Shown: in pieces, positions 22,632 through 33,634 of the stretch
Layout: each line of letters begins with the position of its first letter
Numbering within the stretch: the stretch's first letter is position 1
Assembly (NCBI GenBank): GCA_009733575.1
Contig: ML769413.1
Span: 200,466-264,465 of the forward strand
DNA from: Gymnopus androsaceus JB14
Lineage: Eukaryota > Basidiomycota > Agaricomycetes > Agaricales > Omphalotaceae
Direction: 5' to 3'
Length of the DNA stretch: 64,000 nucleotides
Program-made: the position numbers and the translations under genes
Notes under the pieces: model-generated
The model's input: the letters and a program-made list of their open reading frames with translations, nothing else
Database searches by the model: none
What the model was told of the DNA's origin: nothing

Positions 22632-23459
22632 AGTGAGCTTTAGCGAGGTGAGTTGTTCCGCAGGTAACGCGAATTGTTTCAGAATGGGATTATTGTCTCT
22701 CTCGATGAGTTCAACACATTGTAACTTGGGTGCTCCCAAGAATGTCTCGATTTGCTGAGGGACCTGAAGATGGGCCAGGCCCTCTTCCTGGATACGGGGA
22801 AAAGACGAGATTTCAAGATATACCTCTTCCAATTGAGGAAGGGATGAGCGAGGTAGACTGAAAAGAGGAAGAAAGAATGATATATGCCCCTCCAGATTGA
22901 GGAATCGAAGTTTGTGGCTGAAACCCAAAATGGTCTCCATGAATTTGCTTGATAAAGCAGGAGAAATACCGGATTGAGTGTCGAAGTTGAGATACAGGTC
23001 CAAGGGCAGACCTTGACTCCGATTAATCCACTCTTTAACCCAACCAAGCTCTGGTATGACAGGTGTCTGGTCCTTTTCCAGGGAAATGCATAATTTGGAC
23101 CAGAGTCGAGGGGTAAGATGAGCAGCCTTTCTCCAGGCCACGCACACAGCACAAAGAATAGACGTGTATTGAACGATACTATGCTCGTACATCGACTTTC
23201 CCTCCTCAGGAAGACATGCAAGTTCGAGGAATTCGGAAAGAATTTCCGACGGGACTCGTCGAATTGGTGAAAGAACGTTTTTGAGTGAAGAAATCTCGAC
23301 AAGTTTCGCGTCTTTCTGACGCGTCAATTCGGAAATCTGACTTTCGAGGTTCTCTACCTGACCCTCCACGTCAGACAATCGTGCTCGAAGGAAGGATATA
23401 TCGGTTGGTTCAAGCCATATTGGCCTTTCGATACGTTGTTGAGAAAGATACTGCGCCAT
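22624..23459 (-). pseudogene. Coiled-coil F-box gene copy B, N-terminal part, cut off by the KDZ transposon
   Basis: Starts at ATG 23459 (MAQYLSQQRIERPIW). It has the coiled coil (LSDVEGQVENLESQISEL), the F-box (LSPIRRVPSEILSEFLELAC) and the first leucine-rich repeats up to SLKLTST, where the transposon interrupts. With the element in place the frame meets a stop a few bases inside the terminal repeat, so a truncated protein that keeps the F-box but loses most of the target-binding repeats could still be made. The remainder of the gene is at 10981-11721. Confidence 0.92.
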
Positions 23460-23605
23460 TCGTGGACTGAAAGAAAAATGGGGCTAGGCGCTTGTAGCTG
23501 GCTCGAATACAGGCGCTTATTCTACTTCCTTCAGTACCCTATAATAAATTCGAGTCAGAATTTGACCCTATATATACAGCTGCCAGCACCGTCTAGCACA
23601 TTTCG
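23460..23605. promoter_or_regulatory. Short bidirectional promoter of an F-box gene pair
   Basis: Only 146 bp separate the start codons of copy B (-) and the F-box/propeller-like gene (+). A TATATATA stretch (about 23570) lies 36 nt before the plus-strand ATG. The same divergent spacing is kept next to copies A and C, where the partner is only a relic. Confidence 0.6.
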
Positions 23606-25430
23606 ATGTCTAATCCAACAAATATGCTCCTCGATATATTTCCAACCGAAATTATCATCCGGTTACTTGCACAATTGGACCCAATTAGTCTACTGCGCTG
23701 TAGACTGGTACGTTCTATATCTCTCATCCTTAGACATACGATTATCATCAGAGTCAGGTTTGCAGACTTCTGCGGGATATCATCGCTGAAACGGTCACCT
23801 TCAACTATGATATTGAGCTGGCAATTACTGGTCAAGAAGACGGAGAAAGTTGTCACTTGTCTCCAGCACAAAAGCTGGAAATGCTCAGGAGTCATCAGGC
23901 GTACTGGACGGAGCTCAGATGGAGCACTGAAACTGTCTATACGATGAAGGGCGGCGGTCTTTGGGAGCTCTTCGGTAACATCTTGGCGCAAAAGCATGTT
24001 GAGCAAAGCTTCACCTTTGTGCAACTGCCTTCCACCTATCGGAATATCCCTGAACGAGAGTGGACAGTGGAAGTGGACGTGCCGCAAAGAATACTCGACT
24101 TTGGTGTTGATCCAAGCCAGGATCTTCTGATGTTGATTGAAATGCCGCGATCGTGAGCATAATTGTACTTAGAGCCTAACCTCATTCATCTCATCTCAGC
24201 TCCCAGGAGAACTCTCTTGCAACAGTATTACCGGATACATGTGCAGACTATGTCGACGGCAGAAAAACACCCTCTCATCACAGGCTCAGATGTCATCGAT
24301 CATCGGGCATCGTCGAACCACACATCCTTTTCTATACAGATATCTTCGGAACATGTTGGAATTCTCTTTCGCGCTCGTCAGGCTGGCCCGAAAAACGAAC
24401 TTCTCATCTGGGAATGGAAAACCGGCCGCAAGAAATTCGTAAGGGGTTACAACTGTTGTTTTTTTTTTTCAAGTTTCTGACACCCTGTTAGCACCTTAGA
24501 GGCAACGAGTTTCAATCTTTCTGCTTCTTGTCGGACGAACACGTTGTTCTTACTCTCATGAGTTCGCCCGAAATTTACGTTGAAGCAGCACTAGTAATAG
24601 TCGACTTTGAGAGGGAGGGTCCTGACGAAAAGACTTTCCGCAATATCACCCATGGCCTCGCATTTTCACTCCCCGAGTTTGGACCCTCCGCCGAGCCGCT
24701 CATGTTCACTGTACGATCAGATCCTTCACCTCTCTGGAGTCCCCATTCTGATCTCCATGTTCCGTTTCATATCTCACAAGATGCGCGAATGTTCGTTGCC
24801 TCTCTTTGGGTACGAAATATCTCATTCCTCGACCATCTAACCCTATTCGTACCTAAGAGCACCCTGCTCTCTCGAGTAGACTCGTTAGGACCAATGTCTG
24901 CTTCTCTTTTGCTGCCTTGGGAAGCCTGGGGTCCCACAGGCTCGAGAATGACAAAGCTCGACATCTTCAGCGCCATGGGTTTTGATTCATGGTCATGCCA
25001 CGACCATGGAACCAAGTTTATCATCCCCGAATGCAGCTCTCGAACACAAAACCGATTTACAATACAGGTTTTCGATTTCAACCAATACTCGGTGAAACGT
25101 GCAGTCTCGCAGGGTGCCAAGGTTTCTCCGACTGATATTTCTGCTCTTGCGCATTTGGAATGTGATTCGAGTTTGTGTGTTACTGCTCCTACGGTTTTTC
25201 GAGCCGGAGAAATCTTCAGGAATGAAGTTAGGACTTGTTTGCCGTATCGTTGGATAGCGAAGGTGATACCGTCTGCACGGAACGACTGTTCTGCGATGTG
25301 TAGTGAGGATTCGATTATCTTGGTGGATGTGAGTGGTTTTCCTGCTACGCGTAGTTGCAGAACTAACTGGGATCTTTTTTTTACGCAGTCTGAATCTTTA
25401 AACCCTAGTTATCGTGTCTTTTCATTTTGA
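23606..25430 (+). CDS. F-box protein with propeller-like C-terminal region
   Basis: Five exons (23606-23707, 23758-24152, 24207-24438, 24492-25328, 25389-25430) join in frame to 535 aa. The N-terminus is an F-box: DIFPTEIIIRLLAQLDPISLLRCRLVCRLLRD. The rest has repeated beta-strand-like elements with aromatic and WEWKTGR motifs (ELLIWEWKTGRKKF), SFCFLSDEHVVLTL and LVIVDFERE, as in the large mushroom family of F-box proteins with degenerate WD-like propellers. Predicted SCF ubiquitin-ligase adaptor; target unknown. The acceptor of intron 2 was placed after CCCAG at 24206 because the nearer CTCAG loses the frame. The last intron is in frame, so a version retaining it would also be open. This is the only intact copy of this gene type in the window. 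Confidence 0.83.
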
Positions 25431-26323
25431 TTTAAGCATTAAAGTAAAATGTGTATGTACTGTGAGGCTTCCACTATGACAATTTTACTTGAGCTCGCTT
25501 CTAGAAAAAAGTGGACAAAAGAATCAGAGCTCTCTACAGTCCTTCTCAATTACCACCACCACCACTGGAGCTTTTTCGAAAATATTTAAGTTAGCTCGGG
25601 TCCGGGCCTTGGATTCTCAAACCCACATTCATCTTGATTTTTTTAAGGAAATCAAATTCCATGTTGAGAGAGGAACCTGGACATATCACCGCGAAAACTC
25701 TTTCAGCATCCAGCATACAGTGTGCTAAATAAGAACAAGAGGTTGTAGTCAATAGATAATCTGAGATCATCGGTAAGGCCAAAGCGAGTTTTTTGGAACT
25801 CATTTGATTGCACGTGGGCATCCTGTCTTTCGTTATGCATCGCGCACCGAATGTTCTTGTCCTCAAAACAGGAACTAGCTCTTTTCTCGAGGTCATTAGA
25901 ATCGGCTACTCCAGCCCGTCTAGGCCTGTCTTCACTTGACTCGGAGCTATGATTGTCCGATCGCGAGCTTCCTGTCAAATCCGTTAACGCTTCACCGTTC
26001 AATACACTCAAGAGTCAAGTGTCTACCGCCAGTGTCTGAACTCTGGATTCTCGGATCAGTATCATCGGCCTCTATTGGTCTCCGGCCTCCTCAACAAGTA
26101 CATGGAAAGTCCTTCCGATCCGTCGACCACTTTAGCCACCGTCAAGGTCGTAAGTTTGAACATATTCAGCGCCTTTAGACTCGGAGATGAAGATGAAAGG
26201 TTGTAATGACAGTGGAAGATTGTGGTATGTGCGGGGCTTTGTCGCCGCTGGAACTGAGTATAAGAGAGTAGAAGAATTTACACAATCTTCCTCCAGTTCA
26301 CTATCTACAGTCGAAGTTCTACC
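25431..26323. other. Spacer with no supported gene
   Basis: Several short open frames on both strands show no domain or splice logic. A TATA-like TATAAGAGAG at about 26259 lies 65 nt upstream of the next ATG and may serve the secreted-protein gene. Confidence 0.5.
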
Positions 26324-26976
26324 ATGTTCAAAATTTCCGCTCTCGCACTCTCTGCCACCCTCCTTGCTGGAGCATCGGCCAATCCCCTCCGACGTGATAC
26401 CTGTAACCCCAACGCTCAGGGAAACCCTGTCTCCATTCTGAACGAGGCTACTGGACTCGAATGGGCCGCTCCCAGTATGGTCAATATCATTGGAGAACCA
26501 TTTGCTGGTTCCCTTGAGTTTCCCGGATGGAAGATCCCGCAGACTGGAGAGTTCCCTATAAGCTATTTCATCGAGTCAGTTTTCTCTTCTTGTAACTTGC
26601 TGTTGCAGTTGCTGATACGCTTTACAGAGATGTCGATACCCCTGGTATGACGGCCACGATCACTGGTGGCGAAGTGATTCTCAGTACTTTGAACAACGAA
26701 ATTTTCCAGCCGTGAGTTGCATATATTTTTCCTACGTTGGATTCGTGCCGAGCGCTGACTCTATTTCTTTGTTACAGTAACCAGGTGTTTACTATCTCTT
26801 GCGTTTTTTGTGGGACGGATGCTTCTCCAGGGAACCTTCTGGCTGATGGGTGTGTTATTGGGCCGTACAATGTTTCGGATGCTTGCATGGACATTGGGCC
26901 CGACGCTGGAGACCCTTTGCGCAACTCGGGCTGCAGCACTGTGGGAGCCAACGAGGTCTACACGATCAGAACCTAA
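26324..26976 (+). CDS. Small secreted protein of unknown function
   Basis: Three exons (26324-26574, 26628-26711, 26778-26976) join in frame to 177 aa. A typical signal peptide opens it (MFKISALALSATLLAGASA), followed by NPLRRD, which may be a dibasic processing site. The mature part has about six Cys residues (CNPNAQGN, SCVFCGTD, DGCVIGPY, DACMDIGP, SGCSTVG), a number compatible with disulphide bonds. No catalytic motif recognised. Ends VYTIRT. The fold might be a small beta-sandwich judging from alternating hydrophobic residues, but that is a guess. A TATA-like box precedes it. Unlike its neighbours it shows no sign of duplication in this window. Confidence 0.82.
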
Positions 26977-27412
26977 GGACAATAGGTGGCAGCTCTACTC
27001 CTCGAACATACTATGTATCTTACGGTTTCGCTGATGCTGATTTTGCTTCTAATTAGTGATATTAATAGTTCTTTGAACACTAGGAGTTAACGTAGCATAG
27101 ATTTCGAATGATTTTTGGTTCTAAGTGAACTTGAAGAGAAAAACTTGCCAGCCCAACTCACTCTCCTGAATCGTAGCAGAGGCACAACCCCAAACCTTCA
27201 TCGACAGGTTCCTCTTCTAACCTCTTTGTCATCGCAACGACATATTGGTCTCTTACAATACTCAATCGAGAAGGCCCACATGAAGGAGTGGAAGAAGGTG
27301 GAGAGGATATCATTGAGACCGCAGTTGCCTGCTCCAGGGTGATGGCAAAGAAGGAGAAAGTTGATTCGGAACAGAGTCGCTAACACTGTTCAGAACGTCG
27401 TAAATAGCCGTT
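26977..27412. other. Spacer with no supported gene
   Basis: I see nothing beyond short uninformative open frames. Confidence 0.45.
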
Positions 27413-27700
27413 TCAGTGCATCATCAAACGCATCAGGAATCTTTGTCGATTCCCTAGACGATCGAAATTCTTGAAACAGGGCCCAATCGCTAGAAAATTC
27501 GAAGATACAGCGGAGGATTTCATTCGGATAAGTGAGCATTGCAATCGAGTTTCGATTTGGGAGGTTTCAATTGCTTCTGCTGCTGCCGGACGCATAAGGC
27601 GCGATATCTAGCTCGTAATCGTCGTCGTTATCTCTGTTGCATATAGATGGAGAAGATCTTCAATATCCTCCCATATCTACGCGGGGTTCATGACTGCCAC
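27413..27700 (-). pseudogene. Inverted relic of the F-box-like fragment seen at 10054
   Basis: Reverse complement matches 10054-10330: GTCCGGCAG(C/T)AG(C/T)AGAAGC near 27580-27600, GAGATAACGAC near 27635, and the GATTGG(A/G)...CCTGTT stretch near 27480. Stops and indels break the frame. It places this cassette in opposite orientation to cassettes A and B. Confidence 0.6.
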
Positions 27701-27859
27701 TTTGAGAGTATCATCTCTTGTCGTCATCTTCGTCGTCTAGAAGGCAAAACCGTCATTATGGGATCTAAGTAGTACATAGACGGAAGCGTACCAGAGTGGT
27801 GTGTAATCCCTCTTCCGAGAAATGCTAAAGGAGGGCTTTCGAACATAGAACGTACCAGT

Positions 27860-27971
27860 CCACAGCGTAGTAGACTAATTGGGTCTAATTGGGTGACTGG
27901 GTCCAAGTACCCAGATGATTAATTATTGAGTATTCGGTTTCCAGGAGCATATTTTCGACAAGAATAGACAT
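27860..27971 (-). pseudogene. Relic first exon of the F-box/propeller-like gene (cassette C)
   Basis: On the minus strand ATG at 27971 begins ATGTCTATTCTTGTCGAAAA, and CCAATTAGTCTACTACGCTG matches the F-box part of 23606-23707. The frame is broken by substitutions and a short internal duplication of ACCCAATTAGACCCAATTAG. It lies divergently from copy C, as expected for this cassette. Confidence 0.7.
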
Positions 27972-28153
27972 TAGGTTGCGCTAGACGATACTTTAGGGTC
28001 AAATTCACGTTATGTAAACCCCACGGCGCGATGAGAAAAGGAAGTTACAGTAAGTACTTCAGAATCAAAAGTAGTAGAAGAATAAGCGCCAACTATTGTA
28101 ATGCAAGCGCCCACAATTCGAACTTTGAATCTTTCTCTCCATCACGACTCGGA

Positions 28154-29727
28154 ATGGCGGCACTGGCACAGTACCTTTCTCAACGCCGTATCGAGGGGCC
28201 AATATGGCTTGAACCAACCGATATTTCCTTCCTTCGAGCTCGAATATCCGATGTGGAGGGCCAGGTAGAGAACCTCGAAAGTCAGGTTTCCGAGTTGACG
28301 CGTCAGAAAGACGCGAAACTTGTCGAGATTGCTTCACTCAAAAACCTCCTTTCACCTATTCGAAGAGTCCCACCGGAAATTCTTTCCGAAATCTTCGAAC
28401 TTGCATGTCTTCCTGAAGAGGGGAAGTCGATGTACGAGCATGATATCGTTCAATACACGTCTATTCTCTGCTCTGTGTGCGTGGCTTGGAGAAAGGCTGC
28501 TCATGCTACCCCTCGACTGTGGTCCAAATTCTGTTTGTCCTTGAAGGATCGCAAACCAGTCATACCGGAGTCTGGGTGGGTTAAAGAGTGGATTAATCGG
28601 AGTCAAGGTCTGCCCTTGGACCTGTATCTCAACTTCGACACTCGATCCGGTATTTCTCCGGCTATATCAAGCCAATTTATGGAGAATATCTTGGGTTTCA
28701 GCCGCAAACTTTGATTGCTCAATCTGGAGGGGCATATATCATTCTTCCTTCCTCTTTTCAGTCTACCTTGCTCATCCCTTCCTCAAATGGAAGAGGTGTA
28801 TCTCGAAATCTTTTCCTTTGATAATGACTTGAATGCTCTGGCCTATCTTCAGGTCCCTCAGCAAATCGAGACGTTCTTGGGAGCACCCAAGTTACAATGT
28901 GTTGAACTCATCGAGGGAGACAGTGATCCCATTCTGAATCGATTCGCGCTGCCTGCGGAACAACTCACGTCGCTGAAGATCACTAGCACTATTGTCGATC
29001 CATCAGATTTTGACCCAGATGCCTATGTGGGCATCCTATGTCGATGTAAAGACCTCGTCCACCTCAGAGTGGATTTGGGGTTAGACTTCGAACCGGACCT
29101 CGTTTTATTCAATAAACACCTTTCCATATCTTTACCTTTGTTGAGGTCACTCGATATCTCTGCTCATAGGATCAGCGGCAACGATGTGAACCTCTTACAC
29201 TGCCTCACCACACCTCACCTTGAAGAGTTGACTCTTCGTCACAACCTCCAAGATTTGGAGGCCTTTTCTGTGGATGTGACCAGCTTCCAGCATCGCTCGT
29301 CCGCTGTAATATTATCTCTAATACTCGTTGGATTCTGGACACTTCGTGCAAACCGACGAAAACATGACCCAGACCTTGACGGCATTATTATCCCTTTTCC
29401 CCGCCCTCAGGTCACTTCGGATGGAGGATTGCGAATTTGATATGGATGGGCTGCTCCAAGCATTAACTTTCGCCAAAGGGCATCCAGTGCTTCTTCCAAA
29501 GCTCACAAATTTTGAGCTATGTGCTCCGAGTGATAATGACAAAAGTCCCCTCAGAATTGACACCGATGATTCTTTCGCGGTCTTTGCCAGATGAAATTGA
29601 TGGGGTGGATGGACTCCTCCGATTACAGAAAGTAGTCTTACGGTTTCCCGACTTTGAAGAGGAGGAGTTTACGGAGATATCTGAGCTACCTGACTTGGTT
29701 GTAGATCTCGGTTTCCTTGACTCGTAG
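28154..29727 (+). pseudogene. Coiled-coil F-box gene copy C, nonsense and frameshifted
   Basis: Collinear with copies A and B from MAALAQYLSQRRIEG to ELPDLVVDLGFLDS. Three lesions by comparison with the paralogues: a TGA at 28712-28714 where the others read CGA (Arg), an extra base at about 29349 (CTTCGTGCAAACC versus CTTCGTCAAACC), and a further one-base shift near 29540. The CGA to TGA change is a CpG transition. Coiled coil, F-box and about the first 187 residues remain open, so a truncated F-box protein is possible. Orientation is opposite to copies A and B. Confidence 0.88.
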
Positions 29728-30258
29728 GGTCCGATTTAGTTGCCTATTCTCAATGCCTATTTCTAGAATCTACAGAGTACAAGTTTCCTCCGATTCGCTG
29801 TCCGATTTGAATTGTCTTTGTGCTTTACCAGCGGCCGGTTCCTCGCCCTTGGTAATCTAGGCCACCCGAATCGCCAGAGGACGATGGACCTTCGACCTTC
29901 ATTCTCTTCCATCGCTGCTATTCACTGAGTGTACCTCGAAGTCCTTTTGCTTCTCTTACCCATCGTGGCGAATTCATTTATTCAAGTTTGCCCAAAAATC
30001 GCGTCAGACTCGCAAGGAAGCGCGTATGGAATCAACAATTGGAAACTTGTTTGTTGGGAAGGAAAGTTTCAACGGTTGGATTGGAAGCTCTTCAAATTTC
30101 GTAGATTTTCAAACGAAGAATCAATATGTGCGAATACTCGCAATTAGTTAATAAAACGCTTGTAAATACGTGAGACTAGAGCAACAAAATGTTAGACCTT
30201 CTTTCCAAAATGAGCCGCAAAAGCAAGTACACGAATAGAATACTCACTAAACAATCCA
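29728..30258. other. Spacer, 3' flank of F-box copy C
   Basis: The first 150 bp resemble the 3' flanks of the other F-box copies (CCAGCGGCCGGTTC...CGCCCTTGGTAA compared with 10800-10830). No gene supported. Confidence 0.5.
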
Positions 30259-30738
30259 TTACTTTTTCTTCTTCTTATCCTTCTTCATATACTGAGAAGG
30301 ATCCACCAGTTCTCCTTCAAGCTCGATTCCACTGCCCTCTCCGGTACCAGCCATCCAATCAACATTACCTCCAGCACCTCCAATACCCTCGAACCGCTTA
30401 TTGAATCTTCCCACTCTCCCTGTTGTACTAGCCTCATCCTCCAAGGCTTGTTCATCTGCCCAAAGCGAAGTATTCCATATCGGATTATTGGTCGTGTCAC
30501 GGGTCAAGCGTATGTGAGACCGAGGGGAAGTTGTCCAATGGGTGAAGGAGGTTCCATCAGCTCGGATAACACGCTGGGGAAATTTTGGAACGACAGGATT
30601 TGGAAGGGTTGGCGGTCGTCTTTTCCAGACGTGTGTGCGACCGTAGGGAGAGGTCGAAATGAGACGGGTTTGAGATTTGGGTAATAATGTCGGGTTTCTC
30701 GACACCCAGCGTCGGCAGAGGCCAACTGGTGTTTGCAT
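30259..30738 (-). CDS. Mitochondrial ribosomal protein bL31m
   Basis: 159-aa protein starting at MQTPVGLCRRWVSRN, an Arg-rich, acid-free N-terminus typical of a mitochondrial presequence. The core VPKFPQRVIRADGTSFTHW and RSHIRLTRDTTNNPIWNTSL is the fungal bL31m signature (yeast Mrpl36 is the counterpart), a component of the large mitoribosomal subunit. The C-terminus is Lys-rich. Single exon as read. The Met at 30738 was preferred because upstream in-frame codons lack another ATG. A piece of this gene is duplicated at about 35553-35690 next to a truncated beta-lactamase copy. Confidence 0.87.
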   Translation of the reverse strand: MQTPVGLCRRWVSRNPTLLPKSQTRLISTSPYGRTHVWKRRPPTLPNPVVPKFPQRVIRADGTSFTHWTTSPRSHIRLTRDTTNNPIWNTSLWADEQALEDEASTTGRVGRFNKRFEGIGGAGGNVDWMAGTGEGSGIELEGELVDPSQYMKKDKKKKK

Positions 30739-30899
30739 GGCAAGAGTAGCGGAAGAGAAATTTATGTCGCTAGGCGCCAAAGGGCGCTTGTTCGTGTCGA
30801 TTCGTTTTCTTCGGACTTCGTACTACATACTGCCCTGGGCAGACTCAGATTCAGAACATGCGTATCCATGTTACGAGCCAGATCTCACCGCCTTCGAAT

Positions 30900-31812
30900 A
30901 TAATACCCCCAAGTCTGGCCTTCGTGCTTACTAGTCAACGACTTTTAAAGCAATCAGGTTCTGTGCACTTCCAGCCCTGCGACTCTCAAGAATACTGACA
31001 ATCCTGCCAGCCTCCTACCCTTTTCTCAGGTGCTAGCATCTGCCGCTTTCAGAAAGGGTTTTTTGATATGGATTGAAAGGATGTGCGCGCTGTTGAAGCC
31101 AAGCGGCACGTACAGGTTTTCTGCGCACTCCTGTGACTTGAGGAGCGACTTCTCCAGGTTGCGCATTGTTCCTATTCGCCAGTGGCTACTTTTATGGTGC
31201 TTTCATACCACCTTGAAGCTCACCTGGACACACTCACTGTACTTGAAAGGATTTGTTGCAGGGCCCCTTTGTGCCGAAAACCTCTTCGTTCAATTAGTAT
31301 CCTTGTCACGGTTCAAAGTGTTTGCCAATTGAGCTGTTTACCTCGGGTGTCATGGTCATGTTCTCGGTGTTTTTCAACAGCGGATTGTTCCAGATTGTTC
31401 CATCTATACGACTATATTACAGCTAACTTAATTCCTGCGCTCAAGAATCAAATGAAGAGCGGCAGCTTGTTACATGGCATTCAGTCTTTCAGGTTTCAAA
31501 GGTGAGCTGTTAGTAATTATCGACGTCACTACTTTCTTACAACTAATTGCGCTCAAGAATCAAATGATGAGCGGCAACTGGATGACTGAGGATGGTCAAT
31601 TAATGGAGTGCGCCATGCGGAGGGATGCTAAGCGAGGCTGCCGAGTTCAAAAACTGTTTAGAACGGCCTCTGTAAACGTTTCTAAACGGTTTTTGAGGGA
31701 TTCCACTGTTTAATGACGATTTTATTTGGAAATAGCCTTACGGGAAGTCATTCACTTGTTAAGTATATAATATTCTGCTAGGCCACAGCGGGGTCACTTG
31801 TTTCTTTCTAAC
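30900..31812. repeat. Segmental repeat upstream of beta-lactamase copy 1
   Basis: Large parts recur at 34430-35082 and 36060-37042. Shared blocks include GCTCACCTGGACACAC...GTACTTGAAAGGATTTGTTGCA (31215-31265 and 36472-36516), AATTAGTATCCTTGTCACGG, and an almost identical 310-bp stretch at 31504-31812 and 36733-37042. No gene seen within it; it is the presumed promoter side of the beta-lactamase gene. Confidence 0.85.
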
Positions 31813-33634
31813 ATGAGGCTCTCAGCTTACTTGGTTGTTCCTGGTGCAACTTCAGCTGTCTTAGCAGCTACCACTTTCCCTCCTCCTCCTCTCGGACAGG
31901 GATTCCAACCACCATCAGATCTTCTGGCCAATGTCGATTTTTTACAAGCACTCAGTAGCCTGAACGCATCTCTAACGAGTGTTACCCAGACGGGCGAGTG
32001 CAAATTTGGACAGATCGGAGCCAATACAACCTCGTACTCCATTGGTCTCTTTGACACAAAATCTATTCTTTTGGACTTTGAGCATAGCTCGTCCACGCTC
32101 GCCGCTCCTGGTACATCACAGGTCGATCACAACAGTATCTATCGTATTGGAAGCGTGTCGAAGCTCTTGACTGCTTACCTGTTCCTCATCGAAGCGGGTG
32201 AGGACGTTTGGGATCATCAAGTCACTGACGTCGTGCCTGAGCTCGAAGCGGCCGCACAGAGTTGCAATGCACAGACAGACGCGGTGGACTGCGTAGACTG
32301 GACTAATGTCACACTTGGAGCGCTTGCAAGCCATATGGCAGGAATAGCCAGGGAATGTGATTGAAATTTTTTACTTCTCTTCATGATCTTGTACTGACTA
32401 TGTTGCATAGTCTCCCAATCAGGCGAACTGATTAATAATAACCTTACCTCGGCTCAGCTTGTTGCATCTGGTTTTCCGCCTCTGAACAGCAGTGACGCAC
32501 CACAGTGTGCTACAAATGCCACGGACCCTTGCTCTAGAGAAGGTAGTTTCTATTTCGATTGCAAGGATGAACTGCATATTGACAAAGAAATAAGAATATT
32601 TCCAGGGCGTTACTCAGCTTCACCCAGTATTCAGCCCATTCGGCTCGCCCTCATACTCGAACGTTGCGTACCAGATCCTGGGGTATGCTCTTGAAAACAT
32701 CACCGGCGAATCTTTCGAGTTGATGTTCCAGAGAGACCTGGTTGGGAGATTAGGGCTGAATGGAACCAGTTACAGTGAGCCCGTTAACTCTACCGAGGCC
32801 GTTATTCCGTTCAGTATCAGCGGAAGTGCCTGGTCCTACGAAGTAGGCGATGAGACTCCTGCTGGCGGCATATACTCCACTCTCGCCGATCTAATGAGAA
32901 TAGGACAGAGCATGCTGAACAATGAAGTGCTATCTCCCTCCACCACTCGTAGCTGGATGAAACCCGTGGCACACACAGCGAGCCTCCAGATGTCGGTTGG
33001 CAAGCCTTGGGAAATCATCCGAACCTCCGTCGATGGCCGCGTCGTCGACCTCTACACCAAATCCGGCGACGTTGGTGCCTACTCCTCCATGCTCGTCATT
33101 ATTCCAGACTACAATGCTGGCTTTGCAAATTTGGCTGCAGGCGGAGATGCCAGTCAAGTCAGCGCCGTCACTGCGGACCTTATCATCGACGCATTCCTGC
33201 CCGCTTTGGAGCAAGCAGCTCGAGAACAAGCCATGGCGAAATTGGCTGGCAGCTACAGATCGTTCGATTTGAACTCCTCCATCGAACTCTCCATCGACGC
33301 TGGTAAGCCTGGTCTGGGCATCAAGTCTTTCATCAGTAACGGCTCCGACGTCATTGAAGTGGACTCGGACATCAGACTTTACCCGACAGGGTTGAACGCG
33401 CAAGTCAACTCGACGACGTCCAAGGCCTCATATCGCGCAGTTTTTCCTCAGTTGACCTCGACGGGCACTGGTGTTGTCTCTCAAGCCTTGAACAATGCTA
33501 CATGGCTCGGCTTTGACTCGATCACGTACAACGAAATTGGGATTGACGAATTCTTGTTCACGCTTGATGCTGATGGGAGTGCTACGAGCATTTCTCCTAG
33601 GGCGTGGGAGTCCGAACTATACAGGGAGGAGTGA
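31813..33634 (+). CDS. Secreted serine beta-lactamase-related hydrolase, copy 1 (intact)
   Basis: Three exons (31813-32356, 32411-32542, 32595-33634) join in frame to 571 aa. A signal peptide opens it (MRLSAYLVVPGATSAVLAAT). The class C beta-lactamase/penicillin-binding fold motifs are all present: SVSK at residues 114-117 (nucleophile Ser and Lys), PSYSN (YxN motif) in exon 3, and YTKSGDVGAYSS (the K-S/T-G motif). The C-terminal region is a beta-rich extension. In fungi this family acts on esters, amides or lactams; the substrate here is unknown. The acceptor of intron 2 (after AAATAAG at 32594) was chosen because it restores REYFQGVTQLHPVFSPFG, whereas the AG eleven bases further shifts the frame. 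Many N-x-S/T sites suggest secretion and glycosylation. Two damaged copies follow at 35083 and 37043. Confidence 0.88.
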
